Shown: positions 8,227 through 19,215 of the stretch, one piece after another
Layout: each line of letters opens with the position of its first letter
How positions within the stretch are numbered: position 1 is the first letter of the stretch
NCBI RefSeq assembly: GCF_011601345.1
Contig: NZ_JAAORB010000029.1
Coordinates: 1-39,547 of the forward strand
Direction: 5' to 3'
From: Roseovarius gahaiensis
GTDB taxonomy: Bacteria > Pseudomonadota > Alphaproteobacteria > Rhodobacterales > Rhodobacteraceae
Length of the DNA stretch: 39,547 bases
The notes under the pieces: generated by a model
The model's input: the letters and a program-made list of their open reading frames with translations, nothing else
Told to the model about the DNA's origin: nothing
Databases searched by the model: none
Program-made: the position numbers and the translations under genes

Positions 8227-9015
8227 ATGGCAATTCTGGAACGCAGCGACAGTGGCGCAATCGCCCGGCTGACACTCAATCACCCCGAAAAGCTGAACGC
8301 GCTGAGCGATGCGATGATGGCCGCACTTCAAGAGCAGTTCGACGCTCTGGCCCAAGATGACACGATCCGAGTCGTCATTCTGGCCGGAACCGGCAAAGCG
8401 TTTTGCGCCGGGCACGACCTTAAGGAAATGACCCAAGGTCGACAGGCCGCAGATGGCGGGCGGGCGTATTTCGCCGATCTTTTCACGCGCTGTGGCCGCG
8501 TAATGACCAGCATTCGCAACCTGCCGCAGCCTGTTATCGCGCAGCCCCACGGCATCGCCACCGCAGCCGGATGTCAGCTTGTGGCGTCGTGCGATATGGC
8601 CGTGGCCGCCGAAGGGACGCGATTTGGCGTGAACGGGGTGAATATCGGCCTGTTTTGCTCGACACCCATGGTGGCGCTGTCGCGCAACATCCCGCGCAAA
8701 CAAGCGTTCGAGATGCTGACCACAGGTCAATTCATCGACGCCGACCGGGCATTGGAACTGGGGCTGATCAACCGCGCCGTGCCGCATGACGATCTTGAGG
8801 CCGCCACCGACGCGTTGGCCAATACCGTCGCCGCCAAGCTGGGCGCAGCTGTGCGCATCGGCAAGCGCGCCTTTTACGATCAGCTAGAAATGCCGTTGGA
8901 TCAGGCCTATGCCTACACCGGCGATGTGATGGTCGAAAACATGCTCTATCGCGATACCGCCGAAGGCATCGCCGCGTTTTTGGAAAAACGTTCGCCTGAC
9001 TGGGATCAAACATGA
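8227..9015 (+). CDS. Crotonase-superfamily protein, ECHDC3-like, lacking both hydratase glutamates
   Basis: The 262-residue protein has the crotonase fold: CoA-binding AFCAGHDLKEM (residues 58-68), the oxyanion block GIATAAGCQLVASCD (109-123) and FGVNGVNIGLFCSTP. In classical enoyl-CoA hydratase two glutamates (E144 and E164 in the rat enzyme) activate water. Here the equivalent positions read Q117 and G137, as I recall for the ECHDC3 branch, so ordinary hydratase activity is doubtful. The fold still supports acyl-CoA binding or other crotonase chemistry. The start has an excellent AAGGAGGT at 8214-8221, and the longer frame upstream overlaps the divergent thioesterase gene and is not used. 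Confidence 0.88.
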   Translation: MAILERSDSGAIARLTLNHPEKLNALSDAMMAALQEQFDALAQDDTIRVVILAGTGKAFCAGHDLKEMTQGRQAADGGRAYFADLFTRCGRVMTSIRNLPQPVIAQPHGIATAAGCQLVASCDMAVAAEGTRFGVNGVNIGLFCSTPMVALSRNIPRKQAFEMLTTGQFIDADRALELGLINRAVPHDDLEAATDALANTVAAKLGAAVRIGKRAFYDQLEMPLDQAYAYTGDVMVENMLYRDTAEGIAAFLEKRSPDWDQT

Positions 9016-9406
9016 CACGCCACGTGGCCCCATACCGGCAACGGCGCAGCGCAAAGGATTGTTTCCAAAACTGTGCCACATAATTTCCGCATTTGCCATT
9101 TTCGCACCATAATTGCTGCGTTACACGGCACAATAAGTGTAAGCGGTGCAGGTGCGTAAGCCATTGGTCGCGCGCGGTTTGTCGAGGGTCTTTGGTTCCT
9201 CCGGGTCAGTCTCTCTCTGGTCTCCGATCATCCGATCCCGGCACCCCGCGCGCGTTTCCTGCTCTGTTTGCCAATAGGCCTGTTTTGCCCTTTGACGCGC
9301 AATGAAAGGCCGGGTGACGCCAAACCGACGTTCATAACGCCTTTTGGTGATAAGTTCCCGTCCTGAACCCTTTCCAAAACCGGCCCGATCCCCTACATCC
9401 CGCAGC
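9016..9406. other. 391-base intergenic stretch before trmFO
   Basis: No recognisable RNA gene or strong promoter is seen on either strand. The only coding candidate is the weak minus-strand frame listed separately (9121-9414). The trmFO promoter must lie here but I could not pick a convincing -35/-10 pair. Confidence 0.5.
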
Positions 9407-9414
9407 ATGAGCAA
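9121..9414 (-). CDS. Possible small hydrophilic protein, doubtful
   Basis: An open frame of 97 codons runs leftward and its first seven bases overlap the trmFO start on the other strand. The product is very basic and polar, with a plausible soluble composition ([12 protein letters not shown]..., and a C-terminal [11 protein letters not shown]). There is no clear ribosome site before the ATG, and the codons lack the strong G/C third-position bias of neighbouring genes, so it could be chance. I do not recognise a family. Confidence 0.3.
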   Translation of the reverse strand: MLMLRDVGDRAGFGKGSGRELITKRRYERRFGVTRPFIARQRAKQAYWQTEQETRAGCRDRMIGDQRETDPEEPKTLDKPRATNGLRTCTAYTYCAV

Positions 9415-10765
9415 AACACTTCATATCATCGGCGGCGGCATGGCCGGGTCCGAAGCCGCATGGCAGGCCGCGCAAATGGGCGTGCCCGTTGTCATCCACG
9501 AAATGCGCCCCAAGGTCGAAACCTTTGCCCATCGCACCGGCGATCTGGCGGAAATGGTCTGTTCCAATTCCTTCCGCTCGGATGATGACGAACAGAACGC
9601 CGTCGGCCTTTTGCATTGGGAAATGCGCGCGGCGAACGGGCTGATCATGGAGATGGCCGACCAAAACCGCTTGCCCGCCGGTGGCGCGCTGGCTGTGGAT
9701 CGGGATGCGTTTTCCCAAGCTGTTACGCAAAAACTGCGCGATCATCCGCTGATTTCCTTAGACTATGGCGAAATTTCCGATCTGCCCGATGACGGTCATT
9801 GGATCATCGCCACCGGCCCGCTGACCAGCGAAGGGCTGGGTCAGGCGATTGCCCGCGAAACCGGGGCCGAGGCGCTGGCGTTTTTCGATGCCATCGCGCC
9901 GATCGTTTATTTCGACAGCATCGACATGTCGAAGGCGTGGATGCAGTCACGCTATGACAAAGGCGAGACCGAGGAAGAGCGCACCGCTTATCTGAACTGC
10001 CCGATGGACCGCGAGCAATACGAGGCCTTCATCGACGCCCTTCTGGCCGCCGACAAGACCGAGTTTCACGAAGGCGAAACCGCAGGCTATTTCGATGGTT
10101 GCCTGCCGATTGAAGTGATGGCCGAACGCGGGCGCGAAACTTTGCGCCATGGTCCGATGAAACCCGTTGGCTTGACCAACCCGCACCAGCCCGATGTGAA
10201 GCCATGGGCCGTTGTGCAACTGCGCCGGGACAATGCGCTTGGCACGCTCTTCAATATCGTCGGCTTTCAGACAAAGATGAAGTATGGCGCGCAAACCTCT
10301 GTTTTTAAATTAATTCCCGGATTAGAAGAGGCCAGCTTTGCGCGGCTTGGTGGCATTCATCGCAACACCTTCCTGAACTCTCCGACCTTGCTGGATGATC
10401 AGATGCGCCTGAAATCGCGGCCGCATATCCGCTTTGCCGGTCAGATCACCGGCGTTGAAGGCTATGTCGAATCGTCGGCCATGGGCCTGCTGGCCGGGCG
10501 TTTGGCCGCATCCGAGATTTTGGGCCAACCTCTACCGCCGCCCCCACAAGACAGCGCCATGGGCGCGCTGATCCACCACATTACCGGCGGGGCCGAGGCG
10601 AAAACCTTTCAGCCGATGAACGTCAATTTCGGCCTGTTCCGGCCTGTCGATGGCCTTAAGGGCGGGCGCCGGGGGCGCAAGGACCGCTACAAAGCCTATA
10701 CCGACCGCGCGAAAGCGGCTTGGACCGGTTGGCTGGAACAGGCGGCGCTCGTCGCGGCAGAATGA
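9407..10765 (+). CDS. trmFO: tRNA (uracil-54-C5)-methyltransferase, folate- and FAD-dependent
   Basis: TrmFO makes m5U (ribothymidine) at tRNA position 54 using methylene-tetrahydrofolate and reduced FAD. The 452-residue product starts with the FAD dinucleotide-binding fold ([16 protein letters not shown], residues 5-20) and contains typical TrmFO blocks: [52 protein letters not shown] and the C-terminal [13 protein letters not shown]. The frame is open further upstream, but ATG 9407 gives the canonical N-terminus. The stop overlaps the gluQ start by ATGA, so the two RNA-modification genes are coupled. Confidence 0.95.
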   Translation: MSKTLHIIGGGMAGSEAAWQAAQMGVPVVIHEMRPKVETFAHRTGDLAEMVCSNSFRSDDDEQNAVGLLHWEMRAANGLIMEMADQNRLPAGGALAVDRDAFSQAVTQKLRDHPLISLDYGEISDLPDDGHWIIATGPLTSEGLGQAIARETGAEALAFFDAIAPIVYFDSIDMSKAWMQSRYDKGETEEERTAYLNCPMDREQYEAFIDALLAADKTEFHEGETAGYFDGCLPIEVMAERGRETLRHGPMKPVGLTNPHQPDVKPWAVVQLRRDNALGTLFNIVGFQTKMKYGAQTSVFKLIPGLEEASFARLGGIHRNTFLNSPTLLDDQMRLKSRPHIRFAGQITGVEGYVESSAMGLLAGRLAASEILGQPLPPPPQDSAMGALIHHITGGAEAKTFQPMNVNFGLFRPVDGLKGGRRGRKDRYKAYTDRAKAAWTGWLEQAALVAAE

Positions 10766-11616
10766 ACTTTACCACCCGTTTCGCCCCGTCGCCCACCGGG
10801 CCCTTGCATCTGGGGCACGCGTATTCGGCGGTTTTGGCGCATGACATGGCTCAAGCGGCGGGTGGCGCATTTTTGTTACGCATCGACGATCTGGATCAAA
10901 CCCGCTGCAAACCGCAGTGGGAGGCGCAGATTTTCGACGATCTGGCGTGGTTGGGCCTGACATGGCCGCAGCCCGTTTTGCACCAGTCCGACCGGTTGCC
11001 GCGCTATCGCGATGCCCTGCAAACCCTTTGGGATCAGGGGCTTCTTTATCCGTGTTCATGCAGTCGAGCCGATATCCGCGCCGCCGCATCAGCCCCGCAG
11101 GAAGGCGCGCCGCTGCATGGGCCAGACGGCGTGATCTATCCCGGCACCTGCCGCCCCACGACCCCGCCACGCGGCCCGATGCCCGATATGCCGTTGCGTC
11201 TGGATATGGCCCGCGCCGTGGCCCTGCTTGACGCGCCGCCAAGCTTTACGGAAACCGGCAGCGGCCCAGATGGCGAAACCGGCCTGATCCGCCCGCAAAA
11301 CATGCAGGTGCTTGTGGGCGACGTGGCGCTTGCGCGGCCCGGCATGGGCGCATCCTATCACCTGTCGGTCGTGCTGGACGACGCCGACCAAGCGATCACC
11401 CATGTAATCCGGGGCCAAGATCTGTTCAGCGCCACGCAAATTCATGTGCTGTTGCAACGCCTACTGGACCTGCCAACGCCGATCTACCACCATCACCGCC
11501 TGATCCGGGACGAGGTCGGCAAGCGGCTGGCCAAACGCGACGACGCACGCGCCATCGCCACGTATCGCAGCGAAGGGCGCAGCCCAGATGAAATTCGTTC
11601 TATTGCAGGGCTTTAG
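10762..11616 (+). CDS. gluQ: Glutamyl-Q tRNA(Asp) synthetase
   Basis: GluQ is a truncated glutamyl-tRNA synthetase paralogue that attaches glutamate to queuosine-34 of tRNA(Asp). The 284-residue length matches: a catalytic core with no anticodon-binding domain. The class I signatures are HLGH (residues 16-19, HIGH motif) and KRLAKRD near 254 (KMSKS-like). The zinc site is visible as CSC in [10 protein letters not shown] and the Y..GTC in VIYPGTCRP. It overlaps trmFO by four bases. The convergent regulator gene ends ten bases beyond its stop, with no terminator hairpin between. Confidence 0.93.
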   Translation: MNFTTRFAPSPTGPLHLGHAYSAVLAHDMAQAAGGAFLLRIDDLDQTRCKPQWEAQIFDDLAWLGLTWPQPVLHQSDRLPRYRDALQTLWDQGLLYPCSCSRADIRAAASAPQEGAPLHGPDGVIYPGTCRPTTPPRGPMPDMPLRLDMARAVALLDAPPSFTETGSGPDGETGLIRPQNMQVLVGDVALARPGMGASYHLSVVLDDADQAITHVIRGQDLFSATQIHVLLQRLLDLPTPIYHHHRLIRDEVGKRLAKRDDARAIATYRSEGRSPDEIRSIAGL

Positions 11617-11626
11617 CGGCCAAAGC

Positions 11627-12253
11627 TTATGTCAGCGACGTGACCCATAAAATCGTCGCGTCCTCATCGCTGACCGAAACCACGTTATGACCCATCGTGG
11701 CATCGTAATAAGCGCTGTCGCCCCGGCGCATCTCGATCGGTTCGTAAAATTCGGTATACAGCCGGATCACCCCGGTCAGCACATACAGAAATTCCTCGCC
11801 GTCATGGCGCACCCAGCCGTCGAATTCTTCGACCTTGCGCGCGCGAATGCGAGCGCGATAAGGCAACATGCGTTTTTTCGTCAGGGTTTCGGACAGCAAC
11901 TCGTGCTCATACGTGGTGGTCGCCTGATGCTGCCCCTCACCTGCCTTGGTCACCGACATACGCCCGCTGATCTGCTCGCGCTGAGGCGGGGTAAACAATT
12001 GCGGCACCGAGATTTCCAAGCCCACCGCCAGCTTTTTCAAGGCATCATAGGTGGGCGACATCTGCCCATTTTCGATCTTCGACAGGGTCGAGCGCGCCAG
12101 CCCGGCCTGTTTGGCCGCCTGTTCCAGCGTCCAGCCCCGCGCGGTGCGCAATTCGCGCACACGGGTGCCAAGGTTCAGCGGCTCGGCTGTTTCTTCCTGC
12201 CCGTTGTCGCGGGCCACCCGGATCAGGTTTTGCGGTGTTGTGCGCTGCTGCAT
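11627..12253 (-). CDS. XRE-family regulator with C-terminal cupin domain
   Basis: The 208-residue protein joins an N-terminal XRE helix-turn-helix (residues about 28-85, TLEQAAKQAGLARSTLSKIENG) to a C-terminal cupin barrel (about 135-205, EEFLYVLTGVIRLY... and MRRGDSAYYDATMGHNV). This design is that of PuuR/SutR-like regulators that sense a small metabolite in the cupin. Its start has an AGGA seven bases upstream. It is divergent from the acyl-CoA synthetase gene across 66 bases, so it probably controls that gene and itself. Confidence 0.92.
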   Translation of the reverse strand: MQQRTTPQNLIRVARDNGQEETAEPLNLGTRVRELRTARGWTLEQAAKQAGLARSTLSKIENGQMSPTYDALKKLAVGLEISVPQLFTPPQREQISGRMSVTKAGEGQHQATTTYEHELLSETLTKKRMLPYRARIRARKVEEFDGWVRHDGEEFLYVLTGVIRLYTEFYEPIEMRRGDSAYYDATMGHNVVSVSDEDATILWVTSLT

Positions 12254-12293
12254 AGGCTGATCCTATAAGCCCAGACCCGAACACTTGCAACTG

Positions 12294-12307
12294 GGCCGCA
12301 CGCGGCC
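12294..12307. promoter_or_regulatory. Inverted repeat in the regulator/synthetase intergenic region
   Basis: GGCCGC-AC-GCGGCC is a perfect 6+6 inverted repeat 12 bases upstream of the synthetase ATG. It is a possible operator for the divergent XRE-cupin regulator or an mRNA hairpin near the start; GC-rich palindromes of this size also occur by chance. Confidence 0.35.
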
Positions 12308-12319
12308 TAATCGAATGCC

Positions 12320-13849
12320 ATGATTGCCGAGACCCACACACCACCGCCCGAACCCTGCCCTGCGCCGTTCAACCTTGCTGCGCATGTACTGGCCCATGCC
12401 GACGACATGCCTGACAAGGTGGCGCTTGCCGTGCTGCGCCTGTCGGGTGCGGAACGCTATAGTTTCGCGCGCCTCAAGCAGGCCGTTCTTGGCACTGGAA
12501 CGGGATTGTTGCGCGCAGGGCTGACGCCCGGCGACGTCGTTCTGATGCGGTTGGGAAATACAGTGGATTTTCCGATTGCCTACTTGGGCGCGATTGCTGT
12601 CGGTCTGGTGCCTGTGCCGACCTCGTCGCAACTAACGGCCCCCGAAGTCGCCAAGATGATGGCGACGCTCGCGCCTGCCGCAATCTTGCAAGGCCCCGGC
12701 ATAGCAGTGCCAGACACCGACCTGCCAATCATTGATCAACCCGCGCTTGAGGCGATGCGCGATCTGCCGCCCGCACCGTTCGACATGGGCGATCCGAACC
12801 GTCTGGCCTATATCATCTATACCTCGGGCACATCCGGTGTGCCGCGCGCGGTGTGCCACGCGCACCGGGCAATCTGGGCGCGGCAGATGATGATGCAGGG
12901 CTGGTATGGGCTGCGGCCCGAAGATCGGCTTTTGCATGCTGGTGCCTTCAATTGGACCTATACCCTTGGCACCGGGTTGATGGACCCTTGGACCATGGGC
13001 GCCACGGCGCTAATTCCCGATGCGGCGATCACGCCGGCGCAATTGCCGCTGTTGTTGAAACGTCATGACGCCACGATCTTTGCCGCCGCACCGGGTGTGT
13101 ACCGTAAGATGCTGACGGACGACAGCGCCGTGCTTGACCTGCCGAAACTGCGCCACGGTCTGACCGCTGGCGAGAAATTATCCGACACGATCCGTGAATC
13201 TTGGCAGACCGCCACCGGCACGGCCATACACGAAGCCTATGGCATGTCCGAATGCTCGACCTTCATATCGGCCAGCCCTGATCACCCCGCCGTGCCCGGC
13301 ACATTGGGTCGTCCGCAACCGGGGCGGCATATGGCCATCGTCGGACCGGACGGGCCGGTTGACATCGGACAGGAAGGCACGATCGCCATTCACCGCGACG
13401 ACCCCGGCCTGATGCTGGGCTATCTCAATGCCCCCGAAGATACCGCCGCGCGGTTCCAAGGCGATTGGTTCCTGACCGGCGATCAGGGCATGATGAGCGA
13501 GGACGGCGATGTCACCTATCTGGGGCGCGCCGATGACATGATGAACGCCGGTGGTTTCCGCGTCTCCCCGCTTGAGGTCGAGGCGGTGCTGAACCAGTTT
13601 CCCGGCATCACGCAAGCCGCTGTCACCGATATCGAGGTTAAACAGGATGCGCGCCTGATCATGGCGTTCTACACCGGCCCCGCGCCGGTGGACGAAGCCG
13701 CGCTAAGCGCGTATGTCGGGGAAAACCTGGCCGCCTACAAACGTCCACGCGGCTTTTTCCATGTCGAGAGCCTGCCCACCGGGGCCAACGGCAAACTCCT
13801 GCGGCGTCAATTGCGCCCGATTTACGAGGCCCGCAATGGTCAAACTTGA
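12320..13849 (+). CDS. AMP-forming acyl-CoA synthetase / benzoate-CoA ligase-like enzyme
   Basis: This 509-residue adenylate-forming enzyme activates a carboxylic acid with ATP and transfers it to CoA. The phosphate-binding loop is YTSGTSGVP (residues 167-175), followed by EAYGMSE, the TGD in DWFLTGDQG, the hinge GRADDMMNAGG, and the C-terminal catalytic lysine in PTGANGKLLRR. The arrangement resembles aryl- or short-chain acyl-CoA ligases, but the acid is not predictable. There is no clear Shine-Dalgarno before ATG 12320. It is divergent from a cupin-type regulator and overlaps the following DsbA-like gene by 14 bases. Confidence 0.9.
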   Translation: MIAETHTPPPEPCPAPFNLAAHVLAHADDMPDKVALAVLRLSGAERYSFARLKQAVLGTGTGLLRAGLTPGDVVLMRLGNTVDFPIAYLGAIAVGLVPVPTSSQLTAPEVAKMMATLAPAAILQGPGIAVPDTDLPIIDQPALEAMRDLPPAPFDMGDPNRLAYIIYTSGTSGVPRAVCHAHRAIWARQMMMQGWYGLRPEDRLLHAGAFNWTYTLGTGLMDPWTMGATALIPDAAITPAQLPLLLKRHDATIFAAAPGVYRKMLTDDSAVLDLPKLRHGLTAGEKLSDTIRESWQTATGTAIHEAYGMSECSTFISASPDHPAVPGTLGRPQPGRHMAIVGPDGPVDIGQEGTIAIHRDDPGLMLGYLNAPEDTAARFQGDWFLTGDQGMMSEDGDVTYLGRADDMMNAGGFRVSPLEVEAVLNQFPGITQAAVTDIEVKQDARLIMAFYTGPAPVDEAALSAYVGENLAAYKRPRGFFHVESLPTGANGKLLRRQLRPIYEARNGQT

Positions 13850-14489
13850 TATCGTCTCCGATCCGATCTGCCCGTGGTGCTATATCGGCAAAGCCTTGTT
13901 GGATGCGGCGCTGCAACAGCGCCCGGACCACCCGTTCACGCTTGAATGGCACCCCTTTCAGCTAAACCCCGACATGCCCCGCGACGGGATGGACCGCCGC
14001 GCCTATCTTGAGGCCAAATTCGGCGGGCAGGAGGGCGCGGTTCAGGCTTACCTGCCCGTGGTCGAAAAGGCAGCCGAGGCCGGGTTGAACATCAATTTCG
14101 AAGCCATCGAACGCACACCCAACACGCTGGACGCGCACCGCATGATCCACTGGGCCGGGATCGAGGACCGCCAAACCGCGATGGCCATGGCCCTGTTCCG
14201 CGCCTATTTTGAAGAGGGCCGCGATATCGGTGATCGGGATGTTCTGGCCGATCTGGCCGACGGGCTTGAGATGGACGCCGCGCTGATCCGACGCCTGCTG
14301 GACTCGGACGCCGACGAAGACGCAATTCGCCAGCGTGACACGCAGTTTCGGGACATGGGCGTTACCTCGGTGCCGACATTCATCGTGGCCGGGCAGCATG
14401 CCGTTCCGGGGGCGCAACAGCCCGACCTGTGGCTGAAGGTGATCGACGAAATCACCGGCCAGTCGGAACAGGCCTCGGATCAGGGCTAA
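13836..14489 (+). CDS. DsbA-family (FrnE-like) cytoplasmic thiol oxidoreductase
   Basis: The 217-residue protein has a CPWC redox motif (C12-C15) at the start of a thioredoxin fold with an inserted helical domain, and the cis-proline loop TSVPTF near the end. There is no signal peptide, so it should be cytoplasmic, as for the FrnE/YwbO and 2-hydroxychromene-2-carboxylate isomerase-like branch of the DsbA family. It may exchange disulfides or use glutathione. ATG 13836 begins directly at the fold; the longer frame lies inside the synthetase gene, which it overlaps by 14 bases. Confidence 0.9.
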   Translation: MVKLDIVSDPICPWCYIGKALLDAALQQRPDHPFTLEWHPFQLNPDMPRDGMDRRAYLEAKFGGQEGAVQAYLPVVEKAAEAGLNINFEAIERTPNTLDAHRMIHWAGIEDRQTAMAMALFRAYFEEGRDIGDRDVLADLADGLEMDAALIRRLLDSDADEDAIRQRDTQFRDMGVTSVPTFIVAGQHAVPGAQQPDLWLKVIDEITGQSEQASDQG

Positions 14490-14492
14490 GCC

Positions 14493-14855
14493 ATGCGAGG
14501 CGTGAAGGCGCTTACCCTTCTGGCGATGCTTATATTGATCATCGCCGGTGGCACGGTGTTCTTTCATCATGTCGAAGGCTGGTCGTGGCTTGATAGCTAT
14601 TTCTTTACCGTCGTGACCCTGTCCACCGTCGGCTATGGTGAGTTGGTCCCGGCCACGCCCATGGGCAAGATTGGAACCACGGTGTTCATCTTGCTGGGAC
14701 TTGGCATTTTTGCCGTGGCCATCCAGCAATTCGGCGCCTTCGCGGTGAAGAAACGCGAAGAACATACCGAATGGCTGATCGGGCGCTTGGGGCACCGTCA
14801 CCATCCCGATCCCGAGCCTGACGCCGCGAACGATCCCGAAAGCCCCGACCGATGA
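14493..14855 (+). CDS. Small two-helix potassium channel
   Basis: This 120-residue protein has two membrane helices (about 5-26 and 58-82) with a pore loop between them carrying the K+ selectivity filter TVGYGE (about 45-50). That is the minimal pore unit of the ion_trans_2 family; four copies should form the channel. The C-terminus is charged, His- and Asp-rich, and cytoplasmic, with no RCK domain. It starts three bases after the DsbA-like gene and overlaps the MFS gene by ATGA. Confidence 0.88.
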   Translation: MRGVKALTLLAMLILIIAGGTVFFHHVEGWSWLDSYFFTVVTLSTVGYGELVPATPMGKIGTTVFILLGLGIFAVAIQQFGAFAVKKREEHTEWLIGRLGHRHHPDPEPDAANDPESPDR

Positions 14856-16063
14856 CCGGCCAATCTCGGTTGGGCCGGGTCGAATTCGTCGCCATGATGG
14901 CGATGCTGGTGGCGACGGTGGCGTTTTCCATCGACGCCATGTTGCCCGCCCTGCCCCAGATCGGGGCCGAGTTGACGCCGGAGGCGCTGAACCGCGCGCA
15001 ACTGGTGGTCACGTCGTTCATCCTTGGGCTTGGGATCGGCACGCTGTTCACCGGGCCGCTATCTGACAGCTATGGCCGCAAACGCGTGATCTTGATCGGT
15101 TCGGGGGTCTATATCTTTGGGGCGGCTCTGGCATGGGCGGCGCCCACGCTGGAATTGATGATTGCCGCGCGCATCGTGCAGGGTCTTGGCGCCGCGGCGG
15201 CGCGGATCGTCGCCTTGGCCATTGTGCGCGATCTGTATTCCGGGCGCGAGATGGCCCGCCTGATGAGCTTTGTGATGATGGTGTTCACCCTTGTGCCCGC
15301 GATCTCGCCGCCGGCGGGCAACGTGGTTATTGGCATCGCGGGCTGGCGCATGATCTTTGCCTGCTTCGCCGTGTTCGCCTTGATCAGCGGCCTGTGGCTT
15401 GCCCTGCGCCTTGACGAACCGCTTGCGCCGCAGGCCCGCCGCCCGTTCCGCCGTGCAGCGCTGGTGCTGGCCATGAAAGAGGTCGTGTCGCACCGGACCG
15501 TGCGGCTGGCCATTGCCGTGCAAATGCTGTGCATGGCCACCTTGTTTTGTTCGATCTCGATGATCCAGCAGGTGTTCGAGATCTATTTTAATCGCGCAGC
15601 CCAATTCCCTCAGTGGTTTTTCCTTATGGCGCTGATTGCTGGCAGTTTCAGCCTACTAAACGCGCGTGTGGTCATGCGCCTTGGCATGCGTCGTATGGTG
15701 TCGGGGGCTTTGGCCCTGCAAATCGGGCTATCGGGCTTGATGGTGCTGAGCTTTGCCGTTGGCCTGCCCCCGGCGATTGAATTTCCGCTGTATATCGCGT
15801 GGCAAACCAGCGTGTTTGCCAATGCCGCGCTGACACTGGGCAATATCAACGCTTTGGCGATGGAACCATTGGGCCATATCGCGGGCATGGGGGCCAGCGT
15901 CATCGCTGCCATTGCCACGGTCGGGTCGATCCTGCTGACTGTGCCGGTGGGCTTGATGTTCGACGGCACGCCGCTGCCGCTGTTTTTGGCTGTGTTGGCG
16001 GCTGTCACCGTGGCCCGAGTGCTGATGGGTAAACTGAAGCGCGCCGAGGAATTCACGGCCTGA
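14852..16063 (+). CDS. MFS drug-resistance transporter, Bcr/CflA type
   Basis: The 403-residue protein has twelve predicted membrane helices. Bcr/CflA features are the DAMLPALPQIG opening helix, motif A between helices 2 and 3 (GPLSDSYGRKRVI), and helix 4 with ARIVQGLGAAAARIVALAIVRD split around R. These are proton-driven exporters of drugs or small metabolites; the substrate is unknown. Its start overlaps the channel gene by four bases, making it the last member of a run that begins with the acyl-CoA synthetase. Confidence 0.9.
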   Translation: MTGQSRLGRVEFVAMMAMLVATVAFSIDAMLPALPQIGAELTPEALNRAQLVVTSFILGLGIGTLFTGPLSDSYGRKRVILIGSGVYIFGAALAWAAPTLELMIAARIVQGLGAAAARIVALAIVRDLYSGREMARLMSFVMMVFTLVPAISPPAGNVVIGIAGWRMIFACFAVFALISGLWLALRLDEPLAPQARRPFRRAALVLAMKEVVSHRTVRLAIAVQMLCMATLFCSISMIQQVFEIYFNRAAQFPQWFFLMALIAGSFSLLNARVVMRLGMRRMVSGALALQIGLSGLMVLSFAVGLPPAIEFPLYIAWQTSVFANAALTLGNINALAMEPLGHIAGMGASVIAAIATVGSILLTVPVGLMFDGTPLPLFLAVLAAVTVARVLMGKLKRAEEFTA

Positions 16064-16083
16064 GAAATTAATTTCTGTATACT
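16063..16083 (+). promoter_or_regulatory. Perfect 14-base palindrome next to a -10-like hexamer before icd
   Basis: AGAAATTAATTTCT (16063-16076) is identical to its own reverse complement and begins on the last base of the MFS stop codon. TATACT (16078-16083, 5 of 6 to the -10 consensus) follows one base later. No good -35 is present, which would fit an activator- or repressor-controlled promoter. If used, the icd leader would be about 165 bases. A second inverted repeat, TGCGTC/GACGCA, lies at 16102-16128. Confidence 0.4.
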
Positions 16084-16253
16084 GTCGCATACCATCTTTC
16101 CTGCGTCGCCTGTTTGCGCTATGACGCAAGCAATCCCCGAGTCTATGCGCAGACGACACATCGCATATCCGCGCATCACAGACCGGACCACGTTGCCCGC
16201 CCTGCCCCGGCATCCGGGCGGCCCAGTTAAAACCTGATCGAAAGGGATCACCG

Positions 16254-18461
<2,208 letters not shown>

Positions 18462-18470
18462 GCGACACAG

Positions 18471-18502
18471 AAAGGGCCGGTCATATCGACCGGCCCTTTT
18501 GT
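18471..18502 (+). terminator. Rho-independent terminator of icd
   Basis: A perfect 12-base-pair stem pairs 18471-18482 with 18488-18499 around the loop ATATC, followed by T residues. It starts ten bases after the icd stop. A second hairpin, CCCAACC-CTTA-GGTTGGG at 18539-18556, lies further on and has no T-run. Confidence 0.92.
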
Positions 18503-18636
18503 TTGTGACTAGCCACATTTCAGCCGCCAGATCGTGAACCCAACCCTTAGGTTGGGGTTATAAATACCAGAATCGCGCCATAATTGTGCCACGCCAAGTA
18601 TGTATGCAGGTTTCCAACCCATCAATGGTGACCAGA

Positions 18637-19113
18637 ATGCATGATACACCTGATACGCCCAATGCGTCCTTTGGCTGGCTCGGTTTCGCTTTGGGCGCTG
18701 CCGCACTTGTCCTGACGATGGTGACCTTTTGGGCCGGGCCGTTCGCCCCTCAGCAAAGTGCAGGCGTCAGCCTTGGCGAACTGGCCGCGGAGATTGCGAA
18801 ATCGGCTGCGCGCTCGGCGGCGGGCCAATCGCCCCCCGAGCCAACACCGCCTGTGCGCAATATTGACGATTATCTGAAAATCGGCGTCAGCCTGTTGGCG
18901 GGTCTTGCTATTACTGCGGGTTTTGCGTCGTTCATTCGACATGAACGCAAACGCGCGGCGCTATCTGGCATTGCGCTTGGTGGGCTGGCGGTGGGGTTTC
19001 AGCTTTTCACATGGACGATCATGCTGATCGTTGGCGTGTTTGCCATTGCAACGGTTATTTACGCCCTCCGCGATACGTTCCAAGACATTTTCGGCGGGTT
19101 GTTCGATGCCTGA
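18637..19113 (+). CDS. Small integral membrane protein, function unknown
   Basis: The 158-residue product has about four hydrophobic segments: near residues 10-35, 84-100, 110-128 and 132-150, with a Pro/Ala-rich stretch between the first two (SAGVSLGELAAEIAKSAARS...PPEPTPP). It resembles small conserved inner-membrane proteins of the YidI kind in layout, but I cannot assign it firmly. The start is uncertain: ATG 18637 (MHDTPDTP) is preferred; ATG 18625 or GTG 18586 in the same frame would add residues. It is probably transcribed from the region between the icd terminator and 18637. Confidence 0.7.
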   Translation: MHDTPDTPNASFGWLGFALGAAALVLTMVTFWAGPFAPQQSAGVSLGELAAEIAKSAARSAAGQSPPEPTPPVRNIDDYLKIGVSLLAGLAITAGFASFIRHERKRAALSGIALGGLAVGFQLFTWTIMLIVGVFAIATVIYALRDTFQDIFGGLFDA

Positions 19114-19215
19114 CATCTGAACCGCCCGCGCAAACTGCGCTGTCCTTGAATCGGGAAATTGCATAGCGCGCGCAAACCGCGTAGCACACAGGGACAACCC
19201 CATCGCGGAGTCTCC

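Noticed and set aside
19114..19215. Guanidine riboswitch before the SMR transporter
   Set aside because: The region has repeated GCGCAAAC motifs, but no paired hairpins with ACGR loops and none of the conserved ykkC core segments could be found.
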